A DNA stretch of 9,366 nucleotides. Origin: Bacillota bacterium. Its GTDB lineage: Bacteria > Bacillota > Clostridia > Christensenellales > Aristaeellaceae. The stretch is from NCBI GenBank assembly GCA_023391725.1, contig JAEWAH010000084.1, positions 1-9,366 of the forward strand. The letters are read 5' to 3'. The position numbers were made by a program, and so were the translations under genes. Shown here in pieces: positions 1 through 5,058 of the stretch. The notes below the pieces were generated by a model. That model was not told where the DNA came from. It saw only the letters and a program-made list of their open reading frames with translations, and searched no databases. How positions within the stretch are numbered: position 1 is the first letter of the stretch; the number at the start of each line of letters is the position of its first letter.

Positions 1-1
1 T

Positions 2-77
2 GGTGGGTATAGTTCAGCGGTAGAGCGCCAGATTGTGGCTCTGGATGTCGTGGGTTCGAACCCCACTACTCACCCCA
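2..77 (+). tRNA. tRNA-His (anticodon GTG)
   Basis: This is a complete cloverleaf. The acceptor stem GTGGGTA (3-9) pairs with TACTCAC (67-73). The extra G at position 2 lies opposite the discriminator C74, which is the G-1 hallmark of tRNA-His. The anticodon loop 33-39 carries GTG at 35-37, the T arm is GTGGG-TTCGAAC-CCCAC (50-66), and CCA is encoded at 75-77. It is the first of three tandem tRNAs. The gene starts at the window edge, so the promoter and any earlier tRNAs are out of view. Confidence 0.97.
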
Positions 78-116
78 TTTTCCCTTTTCTCAAAGGCTGT
101 AGGTGTTAGGCAGCGG

Positions 117-191
117 TGGGGTGTCGCCAAGCGGTAAGGCACGGGACTTTGACTCCCGCATTCGTAGGTTCAAATCCTGCCACCCCAGCCA
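117..191 (+). tRNA. tRNA-Gln (anticodon TTG)
   Basis: The acceptor stem TGGGGTG (117-123) pairs with CACCCCA (181-187), followed by discriminator G188 and encoded CCA (189-191). The anticodon stem is CGGGA/TCCCG and its loop CTTTGAC (147-153) holds TTG at 149-151. It lies 39 bp after tRNA-His with no hairpin between them, so the array is probably one transcript. Confidence 0.97.
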
Positions 192-197
192 TCTTTT

Positions 198-273
198 GAC
201 CCATTAGCTCAGTTGGCAGAGCACTTGACTTTTAATCAAGGTGTCCGGAGTTCGAATCTCCGATGGGTCACCA
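198..273 (+). tRNA. tRNA-Lys (anticodon TTT)
   Basis: The acceptor stem GACCCAT (198-204) pairs with ATGGGTC (263-269), followed by A270 and encoded CCA (271-273). The anticodon stem is CTTGA/TCAAG and its loop CTTTTAA (229-235) holds TTT at 231-233. It is the last tRNA of the array, 6 bp after tRNA-Gln. Its 3' half and the terminator behind it recur in decayed form about 1.25 kb downstream (1484-1562), so this gene may have served as an integration target. Confidence 0.97.
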
Positions 274-281
274 GTAAAAAA

Positions 282-317
282 CCCTTGAAAACATTAGGTT
301 TTCAAGGGGTATTTTTT
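282..317 (+). terminator. Rho-independent terminator of the tRNA array
   Basis: An 11-bp perfect stem, CCCTTGAAAAC (282-292) with GTTTTCAAGGG (298-308), has a 5-nt loop and is followed by GTA and six T (312-317). It sits 8 bp after the tRNA-Lys CCA and ends the tRNA transcript. The same stem sequence reappears at 1534-1562. Confidence 0.93.
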
Positions 318-365
318 AATGAAGCATAATAGTCGTTTTTGTGTTGTGCACACGGCTTGCGAGTC

Positions 366-385
366 ATAACTTTTTAAAGAGTTAT
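366..385. promoter_or_regulatory. 20-bp near-perfect palindrome before the CPCC gene
   Basis: ATAACTTTTTAAAGAGTTAT matches its own reverse complement except at one symmetric base pair (7th and 14th positions). It lies between the tRNA terminator and the first gene of the AT-rich pocket, where a promoter would be expected. It could be an operator for a dimeric repressor or simply an AT-rich hairpin. I see no good -35/-10 pair around it. Confidence 0.35.
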
Positions 386-467
386 ATTGAATTTCCAAGT
401 GTTTCCTGCATATTATTATCTATTTAATTTAAAAGGCGATAAACAAGATATTTGCAGGCAAGAACGA

Positions 468-752
468 ATGAAATATTGGAGACATCTGATCAAGAGGGAA
501 TTGCAGTATAGATGCCCCTGTTGCAGTTACTTCACTTTTAGAGAAAGACCCACTGAAACCTATGATATATGTCCAGTTTCCTTCTGGGAGGATGACCCCA
601 TTCAGTTTAATGATCCAGAATATGCTGGAGGTGCCAATGATCCCAGCCTAAACCAAGCGCGACAAAACTTTCTGGACTTCGGCGTATGCCAGCGCGATAT
701 GATTCCTCATGCTCGCAAACCTAAAAAAGGAGAGCTTACGAGTATTGATTGA
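468..752 (+). CDS. CPCC family cysteine-rich protein
   Basis: A 94-residue protein that fits the Cys_rich_CPCC family, small putative metal-binding proteins of unknown biochemical role. In order it shows CPCC at 16-19, then YDICPVSFWEDD (32-43), GGANDPSLNQARQNF (54-68), FGVC (71-74) and a late HARKP, which is the family layout. The family norm, as I recall it, has a second Cys pair in CPVCFWED. Here that position is Ser38 (codon TCC, one base from TGC), so one presumed metal ligand is missing. I chose ATG 468 because family members begin shortly before CPCC. The frame stays open to a TTG at 387, which would add 27 low-complexity residues. The ribosome binding site is weak for both starts. It is the first of two genes in an AT-richer pocket and lies 78 bp before the next one. 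Such proteins are often seen near toxin-immunity genes, and an immunity role here is inference only. Confidence 0.8.
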   Translation: MKYWRHLIKRELQYRCPCCSYFTFRERPTETYDICPVSFWEDDPIQFNDPEYAGGANDPSLNQARQNFLDFGVCQRDMIPHARKPKKGELTSID

Positions 753-830
753 TCAATGAGTGATAATACGCAGAATGCACCCTTGATAAGCAGGAGTTGG
801 GGTTATGCAGGCTGTCGATAGGAGGATAGT

Positions 831-1370
831 ATGCGTCTAAGGTTGGACTTGGACGGAATCATTTTTCTTCTCAAAGTATCCGACTATGTAAAGACTACGA
901 AGGAAGACTGGGATGACAAATGGTGCAACGCAGAGGGATACATTGCCAATTCTTTTCTTCATGTCGACCTACAGGGTGAGATACTTCTTTCGGCTGATAT
1001 AGACTGGTTAGCAAATGAGCTTGATGCGTTGCTTAATGATCGCTTGTCAGAACCCAGGATCATCGATTGTATCGAACCTGTTTTGTCTTTTGTCTTGTAT
1101 CCCAAGGAAGATTTGCGTAAGAATCCACAAATTTTACGTGTACAAGAAGGACATGAAATCAAAGACATAAGTGGAGAAATGATAGTCCATTTATGGGAAG
1201 ATGGAGCGCTGACGGGTAATTCGATCCATCTGGCATTGAGAAGGGATGATCTTCAGGCCATTCTGGTTTATTTTCGATATGTGGAGCATGAGCTAACGGA
1301 GCAGTCGGTAGAAGTAATCAAGCTTTTTGAAATGGGAGTTCTGCAAAAGGAATACTCAAAAATCTGCTGA
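831..1370 (+). CDS. WapI-immunity-like hypothetical protein
   Basis: A 179-residue soluble protein with no signal peptide or membrane segment. It starts with beta-rich sequence (LRLDLDGIIFLLKV), then EDWDDKWCNAEGYI (25-38), a helix ADIDWLANELDALL (55-68), IEPVLSFVLYP (81-91) and a final strand-helix unit rich in L and R. This order (DxW, then a helix, then xEPxLSF, then a strand and a helix) resembles the WapI-type immunity family of polymorphic and contact-dependent toxins. I recognise it by pattern only. The start is well supported by AGGAGG at 820-825, 5 nt before ATG. A terminator overlaps its stop codon (1364-1403). No toxin gene is adjacent, so if it is an immunity protein it is an orphan here. 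Alternatively it is an uncharacterised protein of another family. Confidence 0.62.
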   Translation: MRLRLDLDGIIFLLKVSDYVKTTKEDWDDKWCNAEGYIANSFLHVDLQGEILLSADIDWLANELDALLNDRLSEPRIIDCIEPVLSFVLYPKEDLRKNPQILRVQEGHEIKDISGEMIVHLWEDGALTGNSIHLALRRDDLQAILVYFRYVEHELTEQSVEVIKLFEMGVLQKEYSKIC

Positions 1371-1403
1371 AGTTTAAATGCAGCAACTTTTCTAGCAGTT
1401 TTT
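1364..1403 (+). terminator. Terminator after the WapI-like gene
   Basis: CTGCT (1364-1368) pairs with AGCAG (1394-1398), and inside it AAGTT (1370-1374) pairs with AACTT (1385-1389), separated by an asymmetric internal loop. TTTTT follows at 1399-1403. The hairpin includes the stop codon of the preceding gene. Confidence 0.65.
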
Positions 1404-1483
1404 ATACAGATGTGCTTGGTCATAAGGTGACAAACCCTTGATCTTACTTACTTTCCCCAAACAAGTGATACCATTTTCTGGTT

Positions 1484-1526
1484 CTTTTAGTGAGGTTTCC
1501 GAAGTTGAATCTCCGATGTTCTACCA
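1484..1526 (+). pseudogene. Decayed copy of the 3' half of tRNA-Lys
   Basis: Hand alignment with tRNA-Lys positions 229-273 (anticodon loop to CCA) gives 35 of 45 identical, with two single-base gaps and eight mismatches. The anticodon loop start CTTTTA, the block GAATCTCCGATG and the final ACCA are all kept. The similarity continues into the following terminator hairpin (1534-1562), which copies the stem of the tRNA terminator. The acceptor and anticodon stems no longer pair, so it cannot make a functional tRNA. Upstream, 1467-1483 shows a weaker hint of the tRNA 5' end with about 13 bases missing. It is either an attachment-site repeat left by integration at tRNA-Lys or a degenerated tandem tRNA copy. 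Confidence 0.7.
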
Positions 1527-1528
1527 TC

Positions 1529-1562
1529 AAAAACCCCTTGAAAATACTGCGTTTTCAAGGGG
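1529..1562 (-). terminator. Terminator of the minus-strand membrane protein gene
   Basis: An 11-bp perfect stem, CCCCTTGAAAA (1534-1544) with TTTTCAAGGGG (1552-1562), has a 7-nt loop. Read on the minus strand it is followed by TTTTT (complement of 1529-1533), a good termination tract 32 bp past the stop of the 1594-2508 gene. On the plus strand it is followed only by TTTATATATA. The sequence is nearly that of the tRNA-array terminator at 282-317. Confidence 0.82.
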
Positions 1563-1593
1563 TTTATATATATATACGCCTGCGTATCAACGG

Positions 1594-2508
1594 TCATGCG
1601 CCCATTTTAAAGCCGTCAAGCTTTCGCGCCTGCTCCGTGTTCAAATAAAACACAAACGGCTCAGGCCGATCCTTGATTGTTACGGAGCATTTAAGCTCCT
1701 CCGGATCGTCCTCGTCCGGCTCCGTGCGGATGCTTTCCACCGACGCTCGGGGGACGATGTTTGTGTAGCGCGCCCTGCCCGCATCAAATGGCGCCGCCTT
1801 GTCATCATAAAGAAACCAGCTTTGCAGCATGGCACAGGCCCCGCACGTAAATTCTGGCGTCGCCGCCTGCCGGTTCACTTCGTAAATGATCGTCTTGGGA
1901 TCCCCCAAGGCCGCAAGCCGCCGGCCCAGGCTTGTCCTGCGCAGGAGGGAAGCGTCGGTTCCCAGCCAAATCCTCATCAAAAGAAGGATCAGCAGCAAAC
2001 CACCAAATACTCCCGAGAGCCATCTCTGATCAGTGGCTTCAAGAAGGACGATTTCATTATCGCCAAGCTCATACTCTTTTTTGACCATCCCGATCAGTTC
2101 CTGATCGGACGAGGATACCGTGAGATTGCTCCCGTTTACGATGCCGCTCTGGGTGCAAACGAAAACGCCGTAATCCGCTCCCTCCACGTACCATATGGCA
2201 TATTCCTTGTCATCCGTCGTGGTGACCGGGAGGGAGGCGATATCCGTCTGCGATGTGGTGGTAACGGTAAAACGCTCCTGCGTATCCTCCGCCGACAGGT
2301 ATTCCATCGTTCCGCGAGAATAGCGGCCCTGTGAGAAAGCCACAACCTTCGCGGCGGAATCCAGGGGCTCAAGGCCGCGAAACCGCGCTTCCAAGTCGGC
2401 ATACAGGAAGGCCAGCGCCATAATAAGGAAAACCGTCGCCCCTATGCCCATGTACAAGCGAATCTGCTTCCGTTCGGCCAGCATGTGCTTTTGTATCCAT
2501 CGATGCAT
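1594..2508 (-). CDS. Two-pass membrane protein of unknown function
   Basis: A 304-residue protein I cannot assign to a named family. A short basic N-terminus leads into a membrane helix (about 16-37). Next come an extracytoplasmic domain of about 125 residues (rich in T and S, no Cys pair beyond C118), a second helix (about 165-182, GVFGGLLLILLLMRIWL) and a cytoplasmic C-terminal domain of about 120 residues. That last part holds a CGAC pair at 222-225 and starts with LGDPKTIIYEVNRQ. The inferred topology is both ends inside. The start is supported by AAGGAG (2517-2522 on the complement) 8 nt before ATG and an extended -10 further upstream. A terminator follows at 1529-1562, so it is probably monocistronic. 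The GC-rich composition matches the core genome, unlike the pocket beside it. It could be a sensor or anchor protein, but no catalytic motif is visible. Confidence 0.82.
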   Translation of the reverse strand: MHRWIQKHMLAERKQIRLYMGIGATVFLIMALAFLYADLEARFRGLEPLDSAAKVVAFSQGRYSRGTMEYLSAEDTQERFTVTTTSQTDIASLPVTTTDDKEYAIWYVEGADYGVFVCTQSGIVNGSNLTVSSSDQELIGMVKKEYELGDNEIVLLEATDQRWLSGVFGGLLLILLLMRIWLGTDASLLRRTSLGRRLAALGDPKTIIYEVNRQAATPEFTCGACAMLQSWFLYDDKAAPFDAGRARYTNIVPRASVESIRTEPDEDDPEELKCSVTIKDRPEPFVFYLNTEQARKLDGFKMGA

Positions 2509-2532
2509 TTATTCCGCTCCTTTATGTGTGCA

Positions 2533-2541
2533 AGTATACCA
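2533..2541 (-). promoter_or_regulatory. Extended -10 promoter for the membrane protein gene
   Basis: On the minus strand the sequence reads TGGTATACT, an extended -10 (TGn followed by TATACT). It lies 24 bp upstream of the ATG at 2508. No convincing -35 hexamer is seen, which is tolerable for an extended -10 promoter. Confidence 0.55.
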
Positions 2542-2649
2542 TATCATCCAGGCAAACGGAAGGATCGGCATACCGTGATCAACCCGTAGATAGAAAGGGT
2601 GAATGATCATGCCGGGGGCTTGCCTTTTGCATGGCGCATGGATGGATGG

Positions 2650-2940
2650 TCAGCTTTTCTCGCCGGGAGCAGGACCATTTGAGGAACTGCACGTATGTCT
2701 TACTAAAAACTCCATACCTTTGACGGTCAGGGTGAGGGACGAAAGATTCACGCTTGCCGCCTCGAGCCCGTTATCATCCGCTTCGCATTCAAAAAGGCCA
2801 ATAAGCCCCTCGTGCCACATTTTGTGGAGGATCTGTACGTAGCCTCCTACGCTGATTTCGTATTGATCAAGATCCGGGGCCCTGAACGCATTCAGGCATT
2901 CCAGGGTGTCAAGCACGATCTCCCATTGCGTGTTATACAT
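2650..2940 (-). CDS. Small winged-helix-like protein (YjcQ-like pattern)
   Basis: A 96-residue protein. The N-terminal half is helical (WEIVLDTLECLNAF, then YVQILHKMWHEGLIG), followed by an acidic stretch and LTLTVKGMEFLVRH near the C-terminus. The sequence 'helix, helix, xxGLIG, beta hairpin, (I/L)TxKGxEFL' is the pattern of small winged-helix proteins such as the phage-associated YjcQ family, but the match is by eye and weak. ATG 2940 is chosen because AAGGAGG (2948-2954 on the complement) stands 7 nt upstream. A start 14 codons earlier (2982) would bury that ribosome binding site inside the gene. It lies 93 bp after the permease gene on the same strand. No terminator is visible after it, so some read-through into the membrane protein gene is possible. 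DNA binding is inference. Confidence 0.65.
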   Translation of the reverse strand: MYNTQWEIVLDTLECLNAFRAPDLDQYEISVGGYVQILHKMWHEGLIGLFECEADDNGLEAASVNLSSLTLTVKGMEFLVRHTCSSSNGPAPGEKS

Positions 2941-3033
2941 AAAGGGACCTCCTTCAAATGCTCTTTGTGTAATACTAATCATGGACCTTCCACAATATTA
3001 CAGCAGAGCAGGAGAAGAGGCACTCCCTTAGTC

Positions 3034-3996
3034 TTAAGCCGTCATATCACCCTGCGGCAATTGAGCCGTGGTGACACCCTTTCGCCCGGCATTTACCATA
3101 TAGGCCGACACGATGATGATCACCGAGCCGATGGCCTGGTAGACATCGAAGCTTTCGTGCAGGATCATAACCCCGGCCAGAATGGTGATCACAGTGGTGA
3201 TGTTTGTGAATATGGTTGTTCTTGCGACGCTTAAGTGGGTCATGGCGTAGTTGAGCATCATGAACGCGCCAACCGAGGATAGCCCGGCCAGGAAGAGGAT
3301 CGAAACCCAGAATTCTCCGTGCCCAAGGGGGATAAGGATCATCTCCTGTACGTTCCCGGCGCTCTGGATCAGGGCGATGGCCGTAAAGACGGCGCTGCCC
3401 AGTGCAAACATCACATACGTCCTTTCAAAGGCCGAAAACTCATGAGCGATGCCCCTGCTGAGTACCGTGAAGATGATGCCCGCGACGACCGCCCCCAGGA
3501 TGAGGAAAAAGCCTGCCCAGCTAAAGTCACCGGGAGCCTGGTGCAATGTGGTCAGGAATACGCCGGCCACCGACAAAAGCGAAAAAACCACCTGGGAGGT
3601 GCGGGCACGCTCCTTCAGGAAAATACGTGCCGCCACCAGGCTTACGATGGGGAGAAGGGCCAGGAGCGTTCCGATGAGGGATGTGGGTAAAAGCCGGACG
3701 CCATAATTTTCACAGATAAAATAAGCAACGGGCTGGATCAGGCCCAATACAAGGAGCAGGCCGACCCGCTTTCCCTTTAAATGCAGGCTGAACTTACCTG
3801 TGAGCAGCATGATGTTGAGCAGCGCAAAGGCAACTGTGAACCTGACCGCCAGCAGCACAAAGGGCGTAGTAAAAGCAAGCGCTTGCTTTGAAAACAAAAA
3901 GCTGAAGCCGAAAATAGAGTTTGCCATAAGGGTAAAGATAACGGCGAGGTTTTTTCGTTGATTATCTTTCATTTTTTCGGGCGCGGCACGGGACAA
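3034..3996 (-). CDS. EamA/DMT-superfamily permease
   Basis: A 320-residue integral membrane protein with about ten hydrophobic segments in two homologous halves, the two-EamA-domain layout of drug/metabolite transporters. The first half opens with FTLMANSIFGFSFLFSKQAL, and LLALLPIVSLVAARIFLKER is the typical end of its last helices. The second half ends similarly at TILAGVMILHESFDVYQAIGSVIIIVSAYMVN. Such proteins export or exchange small metabolites, and the substrate cannot be read from sequence. The start is uncertain. The longest form uses TTG at 3996 (9 bp after the glycosyltransferase stop, with GGAGGA 14 nt upstream, rather far). ATG at 3972 gives a 312-residue protein with no clear ribosome binding site. 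The close spacing suggests co-transcription and coupled translation with the glycosyltransferase. No T-tract terminator is seen after it. Confidence 0.9.
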   Translation of the reverse strand: MSRAAPEKMKDNQRKNLAVIFTLMANSIFGFSFLFSKQALAFTTPFVLLAVRFTVAFALLNIMLLTGKFSLHLKGKRVGLLLVLGLIQPVAYFICENYGVRLLPTSLIGTLLALLPIVSLVAARIFLKERARTSQVVFSLLSVAGVFLTTLHQAPGDFSWAGFFLILGAVVAGIIFTVLSRGIAHEFSAFERTYVMFALGSAVFTAIALIQSAGNVQEMILIPLGHGEFWVSILFLAGLSSVGAFMMLNYAMTHLSVARTTIFTNITTVITILAGVMILHESFDVYQAIGSVIIIVSAYMVNAGRKGVTTAQLPQGDMTA

Positions 3997-4005
3997 AGCC
4001 CGGTG

Positions 4006-4782
4006 TCATATCCTCCATCCCCACTTGCTGAAATATTTCACCATGGATTGCATTAGCAGCCGCGTGCCACGAAAAGAGCGGGTATTTTCCCTGGCCCATA
4101 CATGGGTAACGGCAAAGCCTGGATGGTAGAGCGTCAGCCCCCGGGCCTTCATCTTGCGGGTCAGGTCCGCATCCTCCATATAGAGGAAATACCGGGGATC
4201 GAACCCGCCCACCGACTGGAAGGCCCCGGCGCGCGCAAGCATGAAGCAGCCCGTGGCGAAGAAAAGCTCCCTGGGTTCCGTGACAGGCTTATCACGCCAG
4301 GTATACGCGCCGCGCCAAGTGGTGAAAGGCCGGCCCAGCTTTTCCAGGTATCCGCCCGCCAGGGAATGAAGACTGGGCAATTCCTTGGGCAAGAACTGCT
4401 CGCTCCCGTCGGGGTGGAGCACCTTTGGTGTAAGGAGCGCTACATCCTCCCGGCTTTCAAGATACGCAGTCATCCGCTCCAGCAGGTCAGGCTCAATGGT
4501 GATATCGGGATTCACGATCAGGTGGTAGGGTGCACTCAAAAAAGGCAGGACCTGGTTGTGGCCCTGACCAAAGCCGATATTTTCGGGAAGCCGGATCAGA
4601 TGCGCCTGGGGGAAGTTCGTCTCCACCAGGGAGGTGGTGGCGTCTGCCGAATGGTTGTCCACTACATATACCGATATGCGCGGTGCAATGGTGCTGGAAA
4701 ACAAAGCAGAAAGCACATTGCAAATGTGTTTTTCGCTGTTATAGGTGACGATGCAGGCGGTGAGCAGGGGAGTATCCGCCAT
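4006..4782 (-). CDS. Family 2 glycosyltransferase (rhamnosyltransferase-like)
   Basis: A 258-residue GT-A fold enzyme. The N-terminus ACIVTYNSE (9-17) is the classic GT2 start, VVDNHSAD (40-47) binds the nucleotide, and NIGFGQGHN (68-76) is the loop typical of the WbbL/rhamnosyltransferase-like subgroup. NPD (91-93) is the DXD-equivalent metal site, FFATGCFMLARAGAFQSVGGFD (174-195) is the acceptor-side region and YMEDADL (201-207) holds the likely catalytic Glu/Asp. The C-terminus H-VWARENTRS is also typical of the subgroup. It has no membrane helix and is slightly short for the family, so it likely acts at the inner membrane face on surface polysaccharide or glycolipid. The start is ATG 4782 with a GAGGG-type site shortly upstream. 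It has its own promoter (4815-4843) and heads a unit with the EamA permease. Donor and acceptor sugars are unknown. Confidence 0.92.
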   Translation of the reverse strand: MADTPLLTACIVTYNSEKHICNVLSALFSSTIAPRISVYVVDNHSADATTSLVETNFPQAHLIRLPENIGFGQGHNQVLPFLSAPYHLIVNPDITIEPDLLERMTAYLESREDVALLTPKVLHPDGSEQFLPKELPSLHSLAGGYLEKLGRPFTTWRGAYTWRDKPVTEPRELFFATGCFMLARAGAFQSVGGFDPRYFLYMEDADLTRKMKARGLTLYHPGFAVTHVWARENTRSFRGTRLLMQSMVKYFSKWGWRI

Positions 4783-4814
4783 GGGCTTCCCTCGTTTCAG
4801 GTGGAGTCGGGAAT

Positions 4815-4843
4815 ATCATATCATAAGGACGGAGGAATGTCAC
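4815..4843 (-). promoter_or_regulatory. Sigma-A-type promoter of the glycosyltransferase-permease unit
   Basis: On the minus strand, -35 GTGACA (4838-4843) and -10 TATGAT (4815-4820) are separated by exactly 17 bp. The -10 is 32 bp upstream of the ATG at 4782. This makes the unit independent of the phosphorylase gene upstream. Confidence 0.72.
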
Positions 4844-4851
4844 TTAGCGGG

Positions 4852-4873
4852 ATATTGTTACACACAACAATAT
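4852..4873. promoter_or_regulatory. Inverted repeat just upstream of the -35, candidate operator
   Basis: ATATTGTT (4852-4859) and AACAATAT (4866-4873) are perfect inverted arms around a 6-bp spacer ACACAC. The repeat begins 8 bp upstream of the glycosyltransferase -35, a place typical for an activator or repressor site. The regulator is unknown. Confidence 0.4.
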
Positions 4874-4895
4874 ATGGCTTCTCTTATAGGGGATT

Positions 4896-4940
4896 TTGCT
4901 CCTGCGGGAGCAACCAAAGGGCTTTCCGATCGCCCTTTGG
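4896..4940. repeat. Two tandem palindromes in the phosphorylase-glycosyltransferase gap
   Basis: The first hairpin is TTGCTCC (4896-4902), loop TGCG, GGAGCAA (4907-4913). The second follows with no gap: CCAAAGGGC (4914-4922), 9-nt loop, GCCCTTTGG (4932-4940). Neither has a T tract on either strand, so simple termination is unlikely. Adjacent GC-rich palindromes of this kind in the intergenic DNA of gut-type Bacillota are often members of dispersed repeat families. Whether this one is repeated elsewhere cannot be told from the window. Confidence 0.5.
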
Positions 4941-5008
4941 AAACCTTCGGGCGCCTGCGGAATCAGAATAATATTCCCCTTGAGAAGTTTTCCTGAGAGT
5001 AATGCAGA

Positions 5009-5036
5009 GAGGGCTCCTCTTTCAAAAGGAGCCCTC
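5009..5036 (-). terminator. Strong hairpin after the phosphorylase gene, terminator-like without a T tract
   Basis: A 10-bp perfect stem, GAGGGCTCCT (5009-5018) with AGGAGCCCTC (5027-5036), has an 8-nt loop. It starts 22 bp past the phosphorylase stop codon. On the minus strand it is followed by TCTGCATTAC, not a T tract. It may therefore be a weak or factor-assisted terminator, or a 3'-end-protecting hairpin. Confidence 0.5.
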
Positions 5037-5058
5037 CCCGCATCACTTCACCAGAAAT

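Noticed and set aside
318..1480. A CRISPR array or integrase gene in the AT-rich pocket
   Set aside because: No regularly spaced direct repeats and no tyrosine- or serine-recombinase motif were found in any frame of this stretch.
1438..2334. 298-codon open frame on the plus strand
   Set aside because: It is antisense to the membrane protein gene, runs through the tRNA-like remnant and terminator, and has no ribosome binding site.
2603..2842. 79-codon plus-strand frame after AAAGGG
   Set aside because: It overlaps the small winged-helix-like gene, which has a much better ribosome binding site and a protein-like sequence. The translation here is not protein-like.
4102..4971. 289-codon open frame on the plus strand, with an internal ATG at 4837 after GGAGG
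   Set aside because: It is antisense to the glycosyltransferase. The internal ATG has only 1 nt spacing from GGAGG, and its short frame runs through the palindromes at 4896-4940.
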